Positions 28,859-38,581 are shown, counted from the stretch's first letter. The stretch: DNA of 64,000 nucleotides from Cohnella algarum (GCF_016937515.1 NZ_JAFHKM010000002.1:2723001-2787000); one strand, 5' to 3'. The notes: generated by a model from the letters alone, not told the origin. Made by a program: numbers and translations.

Positions 28859-29992
28859 ATGAAACGGAATTTCATCAACCGGGGCTTCGCCGCCGCGGGC
28901 CTGATATCGCTGATGCTGGCAACCGCGGCTTGCGGCAGCAACGCAAACGGCGCGAACGGTGCCAACAACGGAAACGGGGCGGCGAGCTCTCCTTCGCCGT
29001 CGGCCTCGCAAGCGGCTTCCGCGTCGCCTTCGGCTTCGGAAAGCGCGAAGCCTGCGGGGGGCGGCGAGACGCTGACGGTCTATTTGAACGATTTCGACGA
29101 AATCATCAAGCCGATGTTCGAAGAGGCGACCGGCTACAAGCTGGAACTCGTAACCGGCAACGGAGCGGAAATCATGTCCCGGATCGAAGCGGAAAAGGGG
29201 AACCCGCATTGGGACGTCGTCTGGATGGATTCGATGCCTTCCATCGAAGGCCTGAGCCAGAGCGGACAGCTGTTGGAGGGCTATACTCCCGCCAACGCCG
29301 CGAATTTGACCGATTTCGCGAAAGGCTTCGTGCCCGCGAACCAATCCTATTATCCGACGGGCGCGCACGCCGCCTCGGTCATCGTTTACAATACGGAGGC
29401 TTTCGACGAAGCGAGCGCGCCGCAATCGTGGGCCGATCTGGCCGACCCGAAATTCAAGGACGCGGTCGGCATGGCGGACCCGGCCGTCGCCGCTCCGGCG
29501 TATCCGTTCGTCGCCTGGTTTTTCGAATCGAAAGGCATGGAAGAGGGCAAGGCATACTTCAAGGGCGTATTGGGCAACGGCACCCGCGTCTATCCGAAAA
29601 ACCCCAACGTCGCGCAAGCCCTGACCGGCGGCGAAATCAAGGCGGCCGCTCTCCAGGAGAGCAACGCGTACGCTCTGAAAAACGGCGGCGAGCCGATCGG
29701 CATCATCTGGCCGGAAGAAGGGGCGCCGGGTTCCGTCCGCGTCGCCGCGATTCAGAAGGAAACCGACCATCCGGAAGCGGCCAAGGCGTTTGTCGACTTC
29801 CTGCTCGATCCCGCTACCCAACAGGCTTTGATCGACCAAGGCGAGGAAAGCTATTTCGAACCGAGCGTGACGGGCGTCAATCCGAAAGCGGACCGCGAGC
29901 CGAACGCCAAGCTCGTCGTGGCGGAAGCTTCGTTCGCTTCCGGGCACGAGGCGGAAATCAAGCAATGGTTTGCGGATAACGCGGTGCAATGA
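28859..29992 (+). CDS. ABC transporter substrate-binding lipoprotein (Fe3+/phosphonate/organophosphate-type)
   Basis: A 377-residue extracellular binding protein. The N-terminal signal ends in a lipobox-like ATAAC, so the cysteine would be lipid-anchored. A Ser/Pro/Ala-rich spacer follows, then the periplasmic-binding fold of the group that includes iron(III), 2-aminoethylphosphonate and thiamine binders (DVVWMDSMPSIEGLSQSGQL, YNTEAFDEASAPQSWADLAD). The substrate cannot be fixed from sequence. ATG 28859 has AGGGGG 6 bp upstream; an in-frame ATG at 28853 lies too near it. The stop codon overlaps the permease start by 4 bp. Confidence 0.88.
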   Translation: MKRNFINRGFAAAGLISLMLATAACGSNANGANGANNGNGAASSPSPSASQAASASPSASESAKPAGGGETLTVYLNDFDEIIKPMFEEATGYKLELVTGNGAEIMSRIEAEKGNPHWDVVWMDSMPSIEGLSQSGQLLEGYTPANAANLTDFAKGFVPANQSYYPTGAHAASVIVYNTEAFDEASAPQSWADLADPKFKDAVGMADPAVAAPAYPFVAWFFESKGMEEGKAYFKGVLGNGTRVYPKNPNVAQALTGGEIKAAALQESNAYALKNGGEPIGIIWPEEGAPGSVRVAAIQKETDHPEAAKAFVDFLLDPATQQALIDQGEESYFEPSVTGVNPKADREPNAKLVVAEASFASGHEAEIKQWFADNAVQ

Positions 29993-31689
29993 CGATGCTG
30001 AACCGAATATTCGCTTACGGGAACAGGACGGGCTGGCTGGTGCTGGCCGTCCTTGTTTTGCTTATTCTGCTTCCGCTTGCGGCGGTCGTCGTCCAGGTGC
30101 TGCTGCCGGGCGTTTTTTTCGGAACGTGGCAGATTGGCGACTTGTCGCTGCTGCTCGACGTGTTCAAGCGGCCTTTATGGTCGCAATCGTTAAAAAACAC
30201 GCTTATCCTCGGCGCCGGCACGACGCTTCTCGGCACCGTCATCGGCGGAGCGCTTGCCTCCGTACGCGCCCGTTGGTCGTTTCCGGGGGCCCGGCTGCTC
30301 GATTTGGCGGTTTGGCTGCTGATCATTACGCCGTCCTTTATTCTCGCCCAAGGCTGGGTCATGTTCGCCGCGCCAGGCGGGCTGGCCCGCCAGTGGCTGG
30401 GCTGGGACTGGGTCCATTCGGCGGTGTTTACGCCGGCGGGGCTGATCTTCATTATGTCGCTCAGCAAATTTCCGTTCGCTTACTTGGCGGTGCATGCCGC
30501 TTTGGAATGGAAGGTCGACCGGCTCAGCGAGGCGGCGCGCATGAACGGCGGAAGCTCCTGGACCGCTTGGCGGACGATTCAGGCGCCGCTGCTGCTGCCG
30601 GCGTACTGCTCGGGGGCGATGCTCGTTTTTATGGACGCGGTGGGCGACTTCGGGCTTCCGGCTTCCATCGCGGCCGTATTCCGCTTTCCGACGCTTCCCT
30701 ATTCGATTTATTCGGCCCTGTACACGTCGCCGATCCGCTTCGATATGGCCGGCGTGCTCTCGTTCTATCTCGTCCTGATCATCGCGCTGGCGATGAGCCT
30801 GCAATTTTACGCGCTCCGGAAATCGCGCTACGATTTCCTTTCCTCCCGGGCCGTCCGCTCGGAGCCCCGGCGGCCGGCCCGGGGAGACTGGGCGCTTGCC
30901 GCGGGAACCGCGGCGCTGCTCGCCGCGGCGGTCGGAATTCCGTTCGGCTCGAACCTAGTGTCCTCGATTACCCGATCGAACGGTTCGGCGGGAAGCTCGC
31001 TGACGTTCGAGCATTATCGGCAGTTGTTCGCCAACGGAGGCCAGCTGGCGGACGGGCTGCTCCATTCGCTCGGCATCGCCGCCGGCGCGGCCGCGATCGG
31101 ATTGGCCGTCGGGTTTCTCGTCTCTTACGTCCTGACGTACTCGACGTTCAAGCTGCGGCAAACCGTCGACGTCATTTCGCTGATCTCCCTGGCCGTTCCG
31201 GGGGTCGTGCTCGGCATCGGCTACATTTTCGTCTGGAACCAGGCTTGGCTGGAGAAGATCGGCCTGCTGCTGTACGGTAAGCCGGCCATTCTCATTTTGG
31301 CAAGCGTGGCGGGAGCGATACCGGTCATCACGCGCGTCGTGACCGGAGCGATGGCCAAGGTGCCGAAGGGGCTGCTGGCGGCGGCGCAAATGCAGGGCGC
31401 GCCGTTCGGGCGCCGGGTGCGGACGATTTTGCTGCCGCTGCTGCGGGGAGCGCTCGTATCGGCGGCGCTGGCGGCGTTCGGCGCGAGCGTTTTCGATCTC
31501 GCGACGACGTCCATTTTGTTCCCGCCGAACTTCATGACGCTGCCCGTCGTCATCAACAAGGCGTTCGAGGATTTGAAGTTCGGTTATGCGGCGGCCGCGA
31601 CGCTGACCGGCGGCGGAATCGTCATCGCCGTCATCCTGGCGGCGGAATGGCTGTTCAAACCCAGAAAACGCAAGGAGCGGAAAACGTGA
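29989..31689 (+). CDS. ABC transporter permease, fused double-domain type
   Basis: A 566-residue membrane protein with about 12 segments in two halves, as in FbpB/SfuB-type permeases. Each half has a BPD_transp_1 domain; the coupling region is seen in LSEAARMNGGSSWTAWRTIQAP for the first half and in VPKGLLAAAQMQGAPFGRRV for the second. Because both membrane domains are on one chain, no second permease gene is needed. The start overlaps the upstream stop (ATGA), and its stop overlaps the ATPase GTG start, so the three genes form a tightly coupled operon. Confidence 0.92.
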   Translation: MTMLNRIFAYGNRTGWLVLAVLVLLILLPLAAVVVQVLLPGVFFGTWQIGDLSLLLDVFKRPLWSQSLKNTLILGAGTTLLGTVIGGALASVRARWSFPGARLLDLAVWLLIITPSFILAQGWVMFAAPGGLARQWLGWDWVHSAVFTPAGLIFIMSLSKFPFAYLAVHAALEWKVDRLSEAARMNGGSSWTAWRTIQAPLLLPAYCSGAMLVFMDAVGDFGLPASIAAVFRFPTLPYSIYSALYTSPIRFDMAGVLSFYLVLIIALAMSLQFYALRKSRYDFLSSRAVRSEPRRPARGDWALAAGTAALLAAAVGIPFGSNLVSSITRSNGSAGSSLTFEHYRQLFANGGQLADGLLHSLGIAAGAAAIGLAVGFLVSYVLTYSTFKLRQTVDVISLISLAVPGVVLGIGYIFVWNQAWLEKIGLLLYGKPAILILASVAGAIPVITRVVTGAMAKVPKGLLAAAQMQGAPFGRRVRTILLPLLRGALVSAALAAFGASVFDLATTSILFPPNFMTLPVVINKAFEDLKFGYAAAATLTGGGIVIAVILAAEWLFKPRKRKERKT

Positions 31690-32989
31690 GCAAACCTACG
31701 ATACTGGAAGTGGAAGGGCTCGGGAAGGCGTACGGGAGCCATGCGGCGCTCAAAGGGGTCGATTTCGGCGTCGCGCAAGGCGAGATCATCAGCGTGCTGG
31801 GACCTTCGGGCTGCGGAAAATCGACCCTGCTTCAACTGATCGCGGGCTTGCAGCAGCCGGATGCGGGGGAAATCAGGCTTAGAGGCGAAACCGTGTCGTC
31901 GAAAAGCAAGCTGGTCCCGCCCGAAAAAAGGCGGATCAACATGGTGTTCCAGGATTATGCCCTATGGCCTCATATGTCGGTATACGATAACGTTTCGTAC
32001 GGCTTGAAACGGAAAAAAGCGTCGGCTGCCGCCATCGAGGAGAAAGTGAACGGCTTGCTGCAGCTGCTTCATCTGGAAGGGTTCGAAAATCGTCTGCCCG
32101 CCCAGCTGTCCGGCGGCCAGCAGCAGCGGGTGGCGATCGCCCGGGCGCTGGCGACGGAGCCGGATTTGCTGCTGCTCGACGAGCCGCTGTCCAATCTGGA
32201 CATGAGGCTGCGGATCGAGATGAGGACGGAGATGTCTTATCTGTTCCGCAAACTGGGAACGACGGTATTCCACGTGACGCACGACCCGGAGGAAGCGTTC
32301 GCGATGGCCGACCGGCTGATCATCATGCGCAACGGGGCGATCGACCAGATCGGCCGGCCGCAAAGCTGCTACGGGCTGCCGGCGACGCCTTCGGCCGCTT
32401 CCCTGCTGGGGGCGGGCAACCGGCTGAGCGGCAAGGCCGAATCGGAACGGGCCGACGGGGAAGTCGCCGCGGCCGCGGAGGCGGGGACCGGGGCGGGCAG
32501 CCGAACCGATGCGGGCTCGGAAGCGGGAACGGAACGGGAAGGCGGCGCCGGAGCGCGGGCGGAAAGGCAGGGCGGAGCGGCCGGAGCCGGGGCGGAAGCC
32601 GATTCGATCCCGTTCGCGGGCCGCACGGTCGCCGCGAGAACGGGAAAATCCGTGCTTCGGGGCGTATCGCCGGAACGGCCTGCCGGAAGCGCGGAAGTTT
32701 ATGATATTCTATTCCGCCCGGAAGCCGCGAGTTGGGAAGGCAGCGGAATGCGGGAAGCCGGCTATGCCGCATCCGGGGGAACCAGGCGTTTCCGCCCGGC
32801 TTCAACCGGCTTCCGGCCCGCATCGTCCACAGCTCCTTCGAGGGGAGCCGGTGGAGGGTGCTCGCCGAAGACGCCGAAGGGCGAAAGCTTGCGCTGTTCC
32901 ACGACGAGCCTCTCCCGGCGGGAGCGACCGGAGCGCTCGTTTTTTCCCCGAACGAAACGTACATGTATCCGCAACGAGACGAAAGGTGA
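31686..32989 (+). CDS. ABC transporter ATP-binding protein, frame broken near the C-terminus
   Basis: This is the energy subunit of the importer. Walker A (GPSGCGKST), Q-loop (VFQDYALW), signature LSGGQQQR, Walker B (LLLLDEP) and switch histidine (HVTHDPEE) are all intact. It starts at GTG 31686 with AAGGAG upstream. After the ATPase domain comes a long Ala/Gly/Glu-rich linker (about residues 241-318), then a TOBE-type domain. In the given sequence the frame is lost at a run of five G at 32775-32779 and would run on to 33146 through the next gene. Adding one G restores a conserved-looking TOBE end ([16 protein letters not shown] ... [13 protein letters not shown]) stopping at 32989, just before the next ribosome site. 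Confidence 0.8.
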
Positions 32990-32995
32990 TCGCAG

Positions 32996-33634
32996 ATGCC
33001 CCGTATTTTGGCCATTTCGGACATTCACGGTCATGCGGAGGCGGCGCGCGCGCTGCTTCGCATGGCCGATTACGCGCCGGGAACCGACCGGCTTTATTTG
33101 CTGGGAGACTTTATCGATACGAACCGCGGCAGCTGGCCGGCGCTGAGGTTCGCGCGCGAGCTGGCGCTGCAAGGGGCGCGGGCGGTGCTCGGCAATATGG
33201 AGCGCTGGATGCTGGGCGCGGCCGAGCGCAGGGAGGCGCCGGCGGTCGCTCCGGAGGATATTTCGTTTTTGCGGGAAACTCCGCTTTATTGGCGCGAGGA
33301 CGAATTTTTGCTCGTGCATGCGGGCATCCGGCCCGGCGTTCCGCTCGAGAGGCAGGAGGCTTCCGATTTGACGGGAATCCGCAACGATTTTTGGGAAAAG
33401 GACGGGGAGCTGCCGTATACGGTCGTTTTCGGACATACGCCGACCTTCAAGATGGGCGCCAGGGCGGGAGAGCTCTGGTTCGGGAAAAAGCGGATCGGCA
33501 TCGACACCGGAGCCAAGCACGGCTGCCGCCTGACGCTTGTCGACCTGAGCAACCGGATTTCCTTTTCCTGCGCCACGGAATCGTTCGGCCGGTACTCGGA
33601 TTTGCGCGAGCGAGGGTGGACGCTGCCGCAATAA
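32996..33634 (+). CDS. metallophosphoesterase (Ser/Thr phosphatase or Ap4A hydrolase-like)
   Basis: A 212-residue calcineurin-like phosphoesterase. Metal-site motifs are visible in order: SDIHG (residues 8-12), GDFID (37-41), GN-x-E (66-69), HAG and GHTP. The third motif normally reads GNHE; here it is GNME, so the usual general-acid histidine is methionine. It has no signal peptide. It is the fourth gene of the importer operon, 6 bp after the frame-corrected ATPase stop. This suggests it works inside the cell on the imported compound or a product. Confidence 0.85.
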   Translation: MPRILAISDIHGHAEAARALLRMADYAPGTDRLYLLGDFIDTNRGSWPALRFARELALQGARAVLGNMERWMLGAAERREAPAVAPEDISFLRETPLYWREDEFLLVHAGIRPGVPLERQEASDLTGIRNDFWEKDGELPYTVVFGHTPTFKMGARAGELWFGKKRIGIDTGAKHGCRLTLVDLSNRISFSCATESFGRYSDLRERGWTLPQ

Positions 33635-33677
33635 AAAAGCATCCCGGCGCCGGCATTGGCGTCGGGATGCTTTTTTT
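33633..33677 (+). terminator. intrinsic terminator after the phosphoesterase gene
   Basis: AAAAAAGCATCCCGGCGCC pairs with GGCGTCGGGATGCTTTTTT. Confidence 0.93.
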
Positions 33678-33689
33678 GGCAACGCGAAT

Positions 33690-34010
33690 TCAGTGGAGTC
33701 GTGGTGGCTCTTCTCGCCGCCTCCGCATGCGCGCTGACGATCCAGTTGCGTCGTGGCGACTCATCTCAGCCCCGCCATACGCTTATGGCTGCACGCAGTT
33801 GGGTAAAAATGACTCATCTCGCCGCCTCCGCACGCATGCGGACGATCCAGTTGCGTCGTGGCGACTCATCTCAGCCCCGCCGTACGCTTATGGTCGCACG
33901 CAGTTGGGTAAAAATGACTCATCTCGCCGCCTCCGCATGCGCGCTAACGATCCAGTTGCGTCGTGGCGACTCATCTCAACCCGCCATACGCATGCTCATG
34001 GCAACCCCTT
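33690..34010. repeat. 52/104-bp tandem repeat array, locus B
   Basis: A partial copy is followed by alternating half-units starting at 33747, 33800, 33852, 33905 and 33957, that is 52-53 bp apart. Type 1 reads TGCGTCGTGGCGACTCA and type 2 TGGGTAAAAATGACTCA, followed by ATCTCGCCGCCTCCGC. The array fills the convergent gap between the phosphoesterase terminator and hemL. The 105-bp unit keeps one reading frame open (35-residue repeats), but with no ribosome site or independent support I treat it as non-coding. Confidence 0.87.
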
Positions 34011-34050
34011 GAAGACGTCCCGGATTTTGTGCCGCTTCGTTCTTTAAACT

Positions 34051-35355
34051 TTACAGAGCCTTGAACGAAGCTTCCGCGGCCTCGAGCGTGGCGTCGATGT
34101 CCTCGTCCGAATGCGCCGCGGTGAGAAACCAGGCTTCGTACTTGGACGGGGCAAGGTAGATGCCGCGCGCCAGCATCTCCCGGAAAAACCGGGCGAACAG
34201 CTCGCCGTCGGTGTCCTGCGCTTCTTCGTAATTCGTTACCGGATGATCGCAAAAATGGGTCGAGAACGCTCCGACAATTCGGTTGATCGTAAGCGGAACG
34301 CCATGACGGTCCGCCGATGCCGCGAGGCCCGCGGTCAGGCGCGCCGCCTGCGCTTCCATCCGCTCGTACACGCCGGGCGCCCGCAGCACGTCGAGACAGG
34401 CGAGCCCGGCGGCGACGGAGGCGGGATTGCCCGCCATCGTTCCGGCCTGATAGGCGGGGCCGAGCGGCGCCACGCGGTCCATGACGTCGCGTTTGCCGCC
34501 GTAAGCGCCGATCGGAAGCCCCCCGCCGATAATTTTGCCGAGCGCGGTCAAATCCGGCTCGATGGCGGCAAAATCGGGAAACGCGCCGAACGTTTGCGCC
34601 GAGCCGTAATGGAAACGGAAGGCCGTGATAACCTCGTCGTAGATGACGAGAGCGCCCGCGTCGCGGGTGAGCCGGCATACCGTTTCCAGAAAGCCCGGCT
34701 TCGGCATGACCATGCCGAAGTTGCCGACGATCGGCTCGACGAGCACGGCGGCGACGTCGTCTGCCCACCGCTCGAGCGCCTGCTTCAGGCCGTCGGCGTC
34801 GTTGAACGGCACGGTGATCACTTCGTTTGCGATGCTGACCGGCACGCCCGCGCTGTCGGGGGTGCCGAGCGTCGACGGTCCGGAGCCCGCCGCGACGAGC
34901 ACGAGGTCGGAATGGCCGTGGTAGCAGCCGGCGAATTTGATGATTTTGGCGCGTCCGGTAGCCGCCCGGGCCACCCGGATCGCGGACATGACGGCTTCGG
35001 TCCCGGAATTGACGAACCGGACTTTATCCATTGAAGGGATGGCTTCCTTGAGCCGGCGGGCCAGTTCGATTTCGCCTTCGGTCGGCGTGCCGTACAGCGT
35101 GCCGCGGCGGGCGGCGTTCACGATCGCTTCCGTCACATGAGGGTGGGCGTGGCCGGTAATGATCGGTCCGAAGGCAGCGAGATAATCGATGTAGCGGTTG
35201 CCGTCCGCATCCCAGAAATAAGCGCCCTCCGCGCGATCCATGAATACGGGCGCGCCTCCTCCGACGGCTTTGAAGGAGCGGGAAGGGCTGTTGACGCCTC
35301 CGACGATATGCAGCTGGGCTTCCTCGTACAATTGAGCGGACTTCGATCTCGACAT
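34051..35355 (-). CDS. hemL: glutamate-1-semialdehyde 2,1-aminomutase
   Basis: HemL (GsaB) converts glutamate-1-semialdehyde to 5-aminolevulinate in the C5 path to haem, using pyridoxal phosphate. At 434 residues it has the family length. The PLP lysine is in [36 protein letters not shown] marks the phosphate-binding turn, and [16 protein letters not shown] is the typical DEV region. Isolated second copies named GsaB occur in Bacilli, so this could be the hem-operon gene or a paralogue; no other hem gene is adjacent. The start ATG 35355 follows GGGAGG. Confidence 0.93.
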   Translation of the reverse strand: MSRSKSAQLYEEAQLHIVGGVNSPSRSFKAVGGGAPVFMDRAEGAYFWDADGNRYIDYLAAFGPIITGHAHPHVTEAIVNAARRGTLYGTPTEGEIELARRLKEAIPSMDKVRFVNSGTEAVMSAIRVARAATGRAKIIKFAGCYHGHSDLVLVAAGSGPSTLGTPDSAGVPVSIANEVITVPFNDADGLKQALERWADDVAAVLVEPIVGNFGMVMPKPGFLETVCRLTRDAGALVIYDEVITAFRFHYGSAQTFGAFPDFAAIEPDLTALGKIIGGGLPIGAYGGKRDVMDRVAPLGPAYQAGTMAGNPASVAAGLACLDVLRAPGVYERMEAQAARLTAGLAASADRHGVPLTINRIVGAFSTHFCDHPVTNYEEAQDTDGELFARFFREMLARGIYLAPSKYEAWFLTAAHSDEDIDATLEAAEASFKAL

Positions 35356-35459
35356 ATGGAAAAAACCTCCCGTTGGATGATGTGAAACGCGTTAAGCGGG
35401 CTCAGCGCATTGGCGGGGCGGCCTTTCTTTGGCGGAATGTGCGCGCATGCAGCCAAGAA

Positions 35460-35495
35460 GCAAGCGGAGACCGCCTCCCGGCGATCCCCGCTTGC
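35460..35495 (-). terminator. probable weak terminator after the LCP gene
   Basis: GCAAGCGG and CCGCTTGC form an 8-bp stem. On the minus strand it is followed by a short T-rich TTCTTGG. Confidence 0.4.
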
Positions 35496-35542
35496 CTTGC
35501 TTTCGGTGACGATGTTGTGAAATCCGGCGAAACGCAAACGGA

Positions 35543-36580
35543 CTATTCCGAATCCGAGCCGCCGGACGAATCCCCGGTCTCCGCGGAAGCGGAAGACGAA
35601 GCGGACGGGGACGGCGTCGCCGCGACGGCGCTGTCCGTCGCGAGCACTTCCTGGACGTATTCCTTCAATTCGTCCGAATCGCGGATGCCGAGAACCGCCG
35701 CGCCGCCGACCCGCTCGTCGGAAATGAGCTCCATCGGCGGAACCTGGGCAGAGCCCGCCTGGTGCGATTTGAGCCCCAGGTTGCCCAGCTTCAGCATATC
35801 TTCCGGCGACAGGTTCGTTTCGATGTAAGGGCTGATGTCGCCGATAATTTGCGGCAGCTTGATGATGTTCCAGCCCGATTGCATTTTGTCCGCGACGGCT
35901 TTCAGGAAGTTCCGCTGACGCTCGGTGCGCGTGAAGTCGGACAGCTTGTCGTGCCGGAAACGGACGTATTGCAGCGCTTTTTCCCCGTCAAGGTGCTGCT
36001 GCCCTTCCTTCAAATCGATGTCGTAAACGTGGCCGTCCGCCGCATCGCTGTATTTCATATCCTTTTCGACGTAAAAATCGACGCCGCCGATCGCGTCGAC
36101 CAGCTTGATGAAGCCCTGAAAGTCGGCGTAAACGTAATACTGGATGTCAAGTCCGAGCAAGTCGCCGATCGCCTTCATGGCCAGTTCCGGACCGCCCAGC
36201 GTGATCGCGACGTTGGCCCGGTCGCTTCCGTGTCCGGGAATTTCGATGTACGTGTCGCGCAGGACGGAAAACAGATGAATGCCCTTCGTCGTCGGATCGA
36301 TGGAAGCGACCATCATCGTGTCGGAACGGGCGACTTCGCCTTCCCGCAAGCCCCGTTCGTCGCCGCCCATGATCAGGATGTTGACCCGCTCGGTCCCCGT
36401 CCATTCCGGGGGCTTCTCCTCCGGCTTTTGCTCGAATTGGCCGAACCGGGACTCGTCCTCGGATTTCTGCAACCCTTTTACCTCCTGATAGCCGCTGTAA
36501 ACGTACCAGCCGACGCCGGCAAGCAGGACGATGACCAAAGCGAGCAACGTATAGCTGAATATTTTCCATTTTTTACGCAT
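35543..36580 (-). CDS. LytR-CpsA-Psr (LCP) family cell-wall glycopolymer ligase
   Basis: LCP proteins transfer wall teichoic acid or other anionic polymers from a lipid carrier to peptidoglycan outside the membrane. This 345-residue protein has a short cytoplasmic start (MRKKWK), one membrane segment (about residues 7-27) and a full LCP domain. Conserved parts include NILIMGGDERG, RSDTMMVASIDP, LFSVLRDTYIEIPG and YVRFRHDKLSDFTRTERQR, which hold the metal and pyrophosphate-binding Asp/Arg residues. A low-complexity Ser/Asp tail closes it. ATG 36580 is preferred over the longer frame because GAAAGGAA lies just upstream. Confidence 0.93.
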   Translation of the reverse strand: MRKKWKIFSYTLLALVIVLLAGVGWYVYSGYQEVKGLQKSEDESRFGQFEQKPEEKPPEWTGTERVNILIMGGDERGLREGEVARSDTMMVASIDPTTKGIHLFSVLRDTYIEIPGHGSDRANVAITLGGPELAMKAIGDLLGLDIQYYVYADFQGFIKLVDAIGGVDFYVEKDMKYSDAADGHVYDIDLKEGQQHLDGEKALQYVRFRHDKLSDFTRTERQRNFLKAVADKMQSGWNIIKLPQIIGDISPYIETNLSPEDMLKLGNLGLKSHQAGSAQVPPMELISDERVGGAAVLGIRDSDELKEYVQEVLATDSAVAATPSPSASSSASAETGDSSGGSDSE

Positions 36581-36730
36581 GCGAATATGTTCCTTTCGGC
36601 GCAGCCGGCAAAAAGCGACGTTTGCGCAGGGGTGATCTGAATTGTATGATTGCATTGCATATTATGAAATTATAAAGTTTACTGAAGGATGTAAGCAAGT
36701 ATTGTCGAAAAATGGAGGAAACGTAACGCA

Positions 36731-37786
36731 ATGCTGGCAATCGAAGTCGAAAAGCTGCGCAAACAGTTCAAAGTGCAAAAAAATCGAGAGGGCCTCAAGG
36801 GAGCGATGCTGGACTTGTTCAAGCGCGAGCACCGCGAGGTCGCGGCCGTCAAGGATATCAGCTTTCAAATTCCGCAAGGCGAGATCTGCGGCTACATCGG
36901 CGAGAACGGCGCCGGAAAGTCGACGACGATCAAAATGCTGACCGGCATTCTCGTTCCCACGTCGGGCAAAATCGTCGTGAACGGCTACGTGCCGCACAAG
37001 GATCGCGAAACGTTCGTGAAAGGCATCGGCGTCGTCTTCGGGCAGCGCAGCCAGCTGTGGTGGGACATCGGCGTTATCGAATCGTTCCGGCTGCTGCGCA
37101 AAGTATACCGGGTGGACGAACGCGAATTCAAGCTGCGGCTGGACGAGCTGGTCGAAACGCTTGAACTGGGCGACCTGCTCAATCGCCCCGTGCGCAAGCT
37201 GAGCCTCGGCCAGCGGATGCGCTGCGAGCTGGTGGCCGCGCTGCTGCACAATCCGTCGATTTTGTTTTTGGACGAGCCGACGATCGGTCTCGATATCGTG
37301 GTAAAAACGGAAATCCGCGAATTTCTGAAACGGCTGAACCGCGACCACGGGACGACGATTTTGCTGACGACGCACGACCTGCAGGATATCGAAGCCCTCT
37401 GCTCGAGGGTCATCATGCTGGACGACGGCAACATCATCTACGACGGCGGCCTGGATCAATTGAAAGACCGTTGGGGCAAAGGCCGCGAGGTGCAGTTTCA
37501 GTTTGCGGATCCGGTTTCGCTGCCTTCGCTGAGCGCCCTGACCGAAGGGCTCGCGGTCCGCTGGTCGAAGGAGAACGAGCTGACGGCCAAAGTATGGCTC
37601 CCGCGCGAAATGAACGTGTCGGACGTGCTGTCCCGCGTCGTCGGCGCGAAGGAAATCAGCGACATTAAAATTTTCGAAACGAACACCGACGAGATCGTGC
37701 GCGAGATCTATCGGACGGGGAGCTCGGTCAAGCCGGCCGGAGACGAAGCGGCAGAGCCGGCGGTTTCGGGAGCTGGAGTCCGGTGA
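36731..37786 (+). CDS. ABC-2 type exporter ATP-binding protein
   Basis: A 351-residue ATPase with Walker A (GENGAGKST), Q-loop (VFGQRSQLWW), signature (LSLGQRMR) and Walker B (ILFLDEPTIGLD). The family, with an RSQLWWD motif after the Q-loop, pairs with two DUF990-type membrane proteins, which are encoded next. The substrate is unknown; such systems have been linked to export of lipids, peptides or drugs. The C-terminal 100 residues form a regulatory extension. The stop codon overlaps the next start by 4 bp. Confidence 0.92.
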   Translation: MLAIEVEKLRKQFKVQKNREGLKGAMLDLFKREHREVAAVKDISFQIPQGEICGYIGENGAGKSTTIKMLTGILVPTSGKIVVNGYVPHKDRETFVKGIGVVFGQRSQLWWDIGVIESFRLLRKVYRVDEREFKLRLDELVETLELGDLLNRPVRKLSLGQRMRCELVAALLHNPSILFLDEPTIGLDIVVKTEIREFLKRLNRDHGTTILLTTHDLQDIEALCSRVIMLDDGNIIYDGGLDQLKDRWGKGREVQFQFADPVSLPSLSALTEGLAVRWSKENELTAKVWLPREMNVSDVLSRVVGAKEISDIKIFETNTDEIVREIYRTGSSVKPAGDEAAEPAVSGAGVR

Positions 37787-38577
37787 GCGGCGCGTATCTC
37801 GATTTTATCCGAATCCGTTTCCTGACGATGCTCGCCTATCGCGTCAATTATTACAGCGGCATTGCCGTTTATGCGATTAACATCGGCGCTTATTACTTCA
37901 TGTGGAAAGCGATCTACGGAGACGCGGAGCGGCTGGCCGGCTTTACGGTCGTTCAAATGACGACGTACGTCGCGGTGTCCTGGATGGCCCGGGCGTTCTA
38001 TTTCAACAACCTGGACCGGGAAATTTCCAACGAAATCCGCGACGGCAGCGTTGCGGTGCAGATGACGCGGCCTTATTCCTACCTGATGGTGAAAATGATG
38101 CAGGGCCTCGGCGAAGGGCTGTTCCGGCTGCTGCTGTTCATGGCGCCCGGCATGATCGTCGTGACGCTTATTTTTCCCATCGAGCTGCCAACCGATCCGG
38201 TTTTATGGATCATTTTCTTCGTCATGCTCTGGTTCAGCTTCCTTATTAACACGCAGATCAACCTGATGACGGGGCTGTTCGCCTTTTTCGTGGAAAACAA
38301 CGAAGGGCTGATGCGGATGAAAAGGGTCGCGGTCGACCTGCTGTCCGGGGTCGTCGTGCCTATCGCGTTTTTTCCGGGGTGGGCTTCAAGCGTGCTGCAG
38401 TGGCTGCCTTTTCAGGCGATTACGTATTTGCCCGGATCGGTGTTTACGGAGCGCATAACCGGCTCGGCTGTGTGGGAGGCGCTGTTCGTTCAGGCGATCT
38501 GGTGCGCGGCGCTCGTCGTGCCGATTTTGCTCATGTGGCGGGCGGCCCGGAAGCGGCTGTTCGTGCAAGGAGGTTAA
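37783..38577 (+). CDS. ABC-2 family (DUF990-type) permease, first subunit
   Basis: A 264-residue membrane protein with six predicted segments. The short cytoplasmic start YLDFIRIRFLTMLAYRVNYY and the segment EISNEIRDGSVAVQMTRPYSY match ABC-2 permeases of the DUF990/ABC2_membrane_6 type. It begins inside the stop of the ATPase gene, so translation is coupled. It probably forms a heterodimer with the following gene product. Confidence 0.9.
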   Translation: MSGAYLDFIRIRFLTMLAYRVNYYSGIAVYAINIGAYYFMWKAIYGDAERLAGFTVVQMTTYVAVSWMARAFYFNNLDREISNEIRDGSVAVQMTRPYSYLMVKMMQGLGEGLFRLLLFMAPGMIVVTLIFPIELPTDPVLWIIFFVMLWFSFLINTQINLMTGLFAFFVENNEGLMRMKRVAVDLLSGVVVPIAFFPGWASSVLQWLPFQAITYLPGSVFTERITGSAVWEALFVQAIWCAALVVPILLMWRAARKRLFVQGG

Positions 38578-38581
38578 GCCG

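Noticed and set aside
33656..34012. A 118-residue frame through repeat array B with 35-residue repeats
   Set aside because: The 105-bp period is a multiple of three, so any open frame persists by itself. There is no ribosome site, and at the 104-bp loci the frame is not kept.
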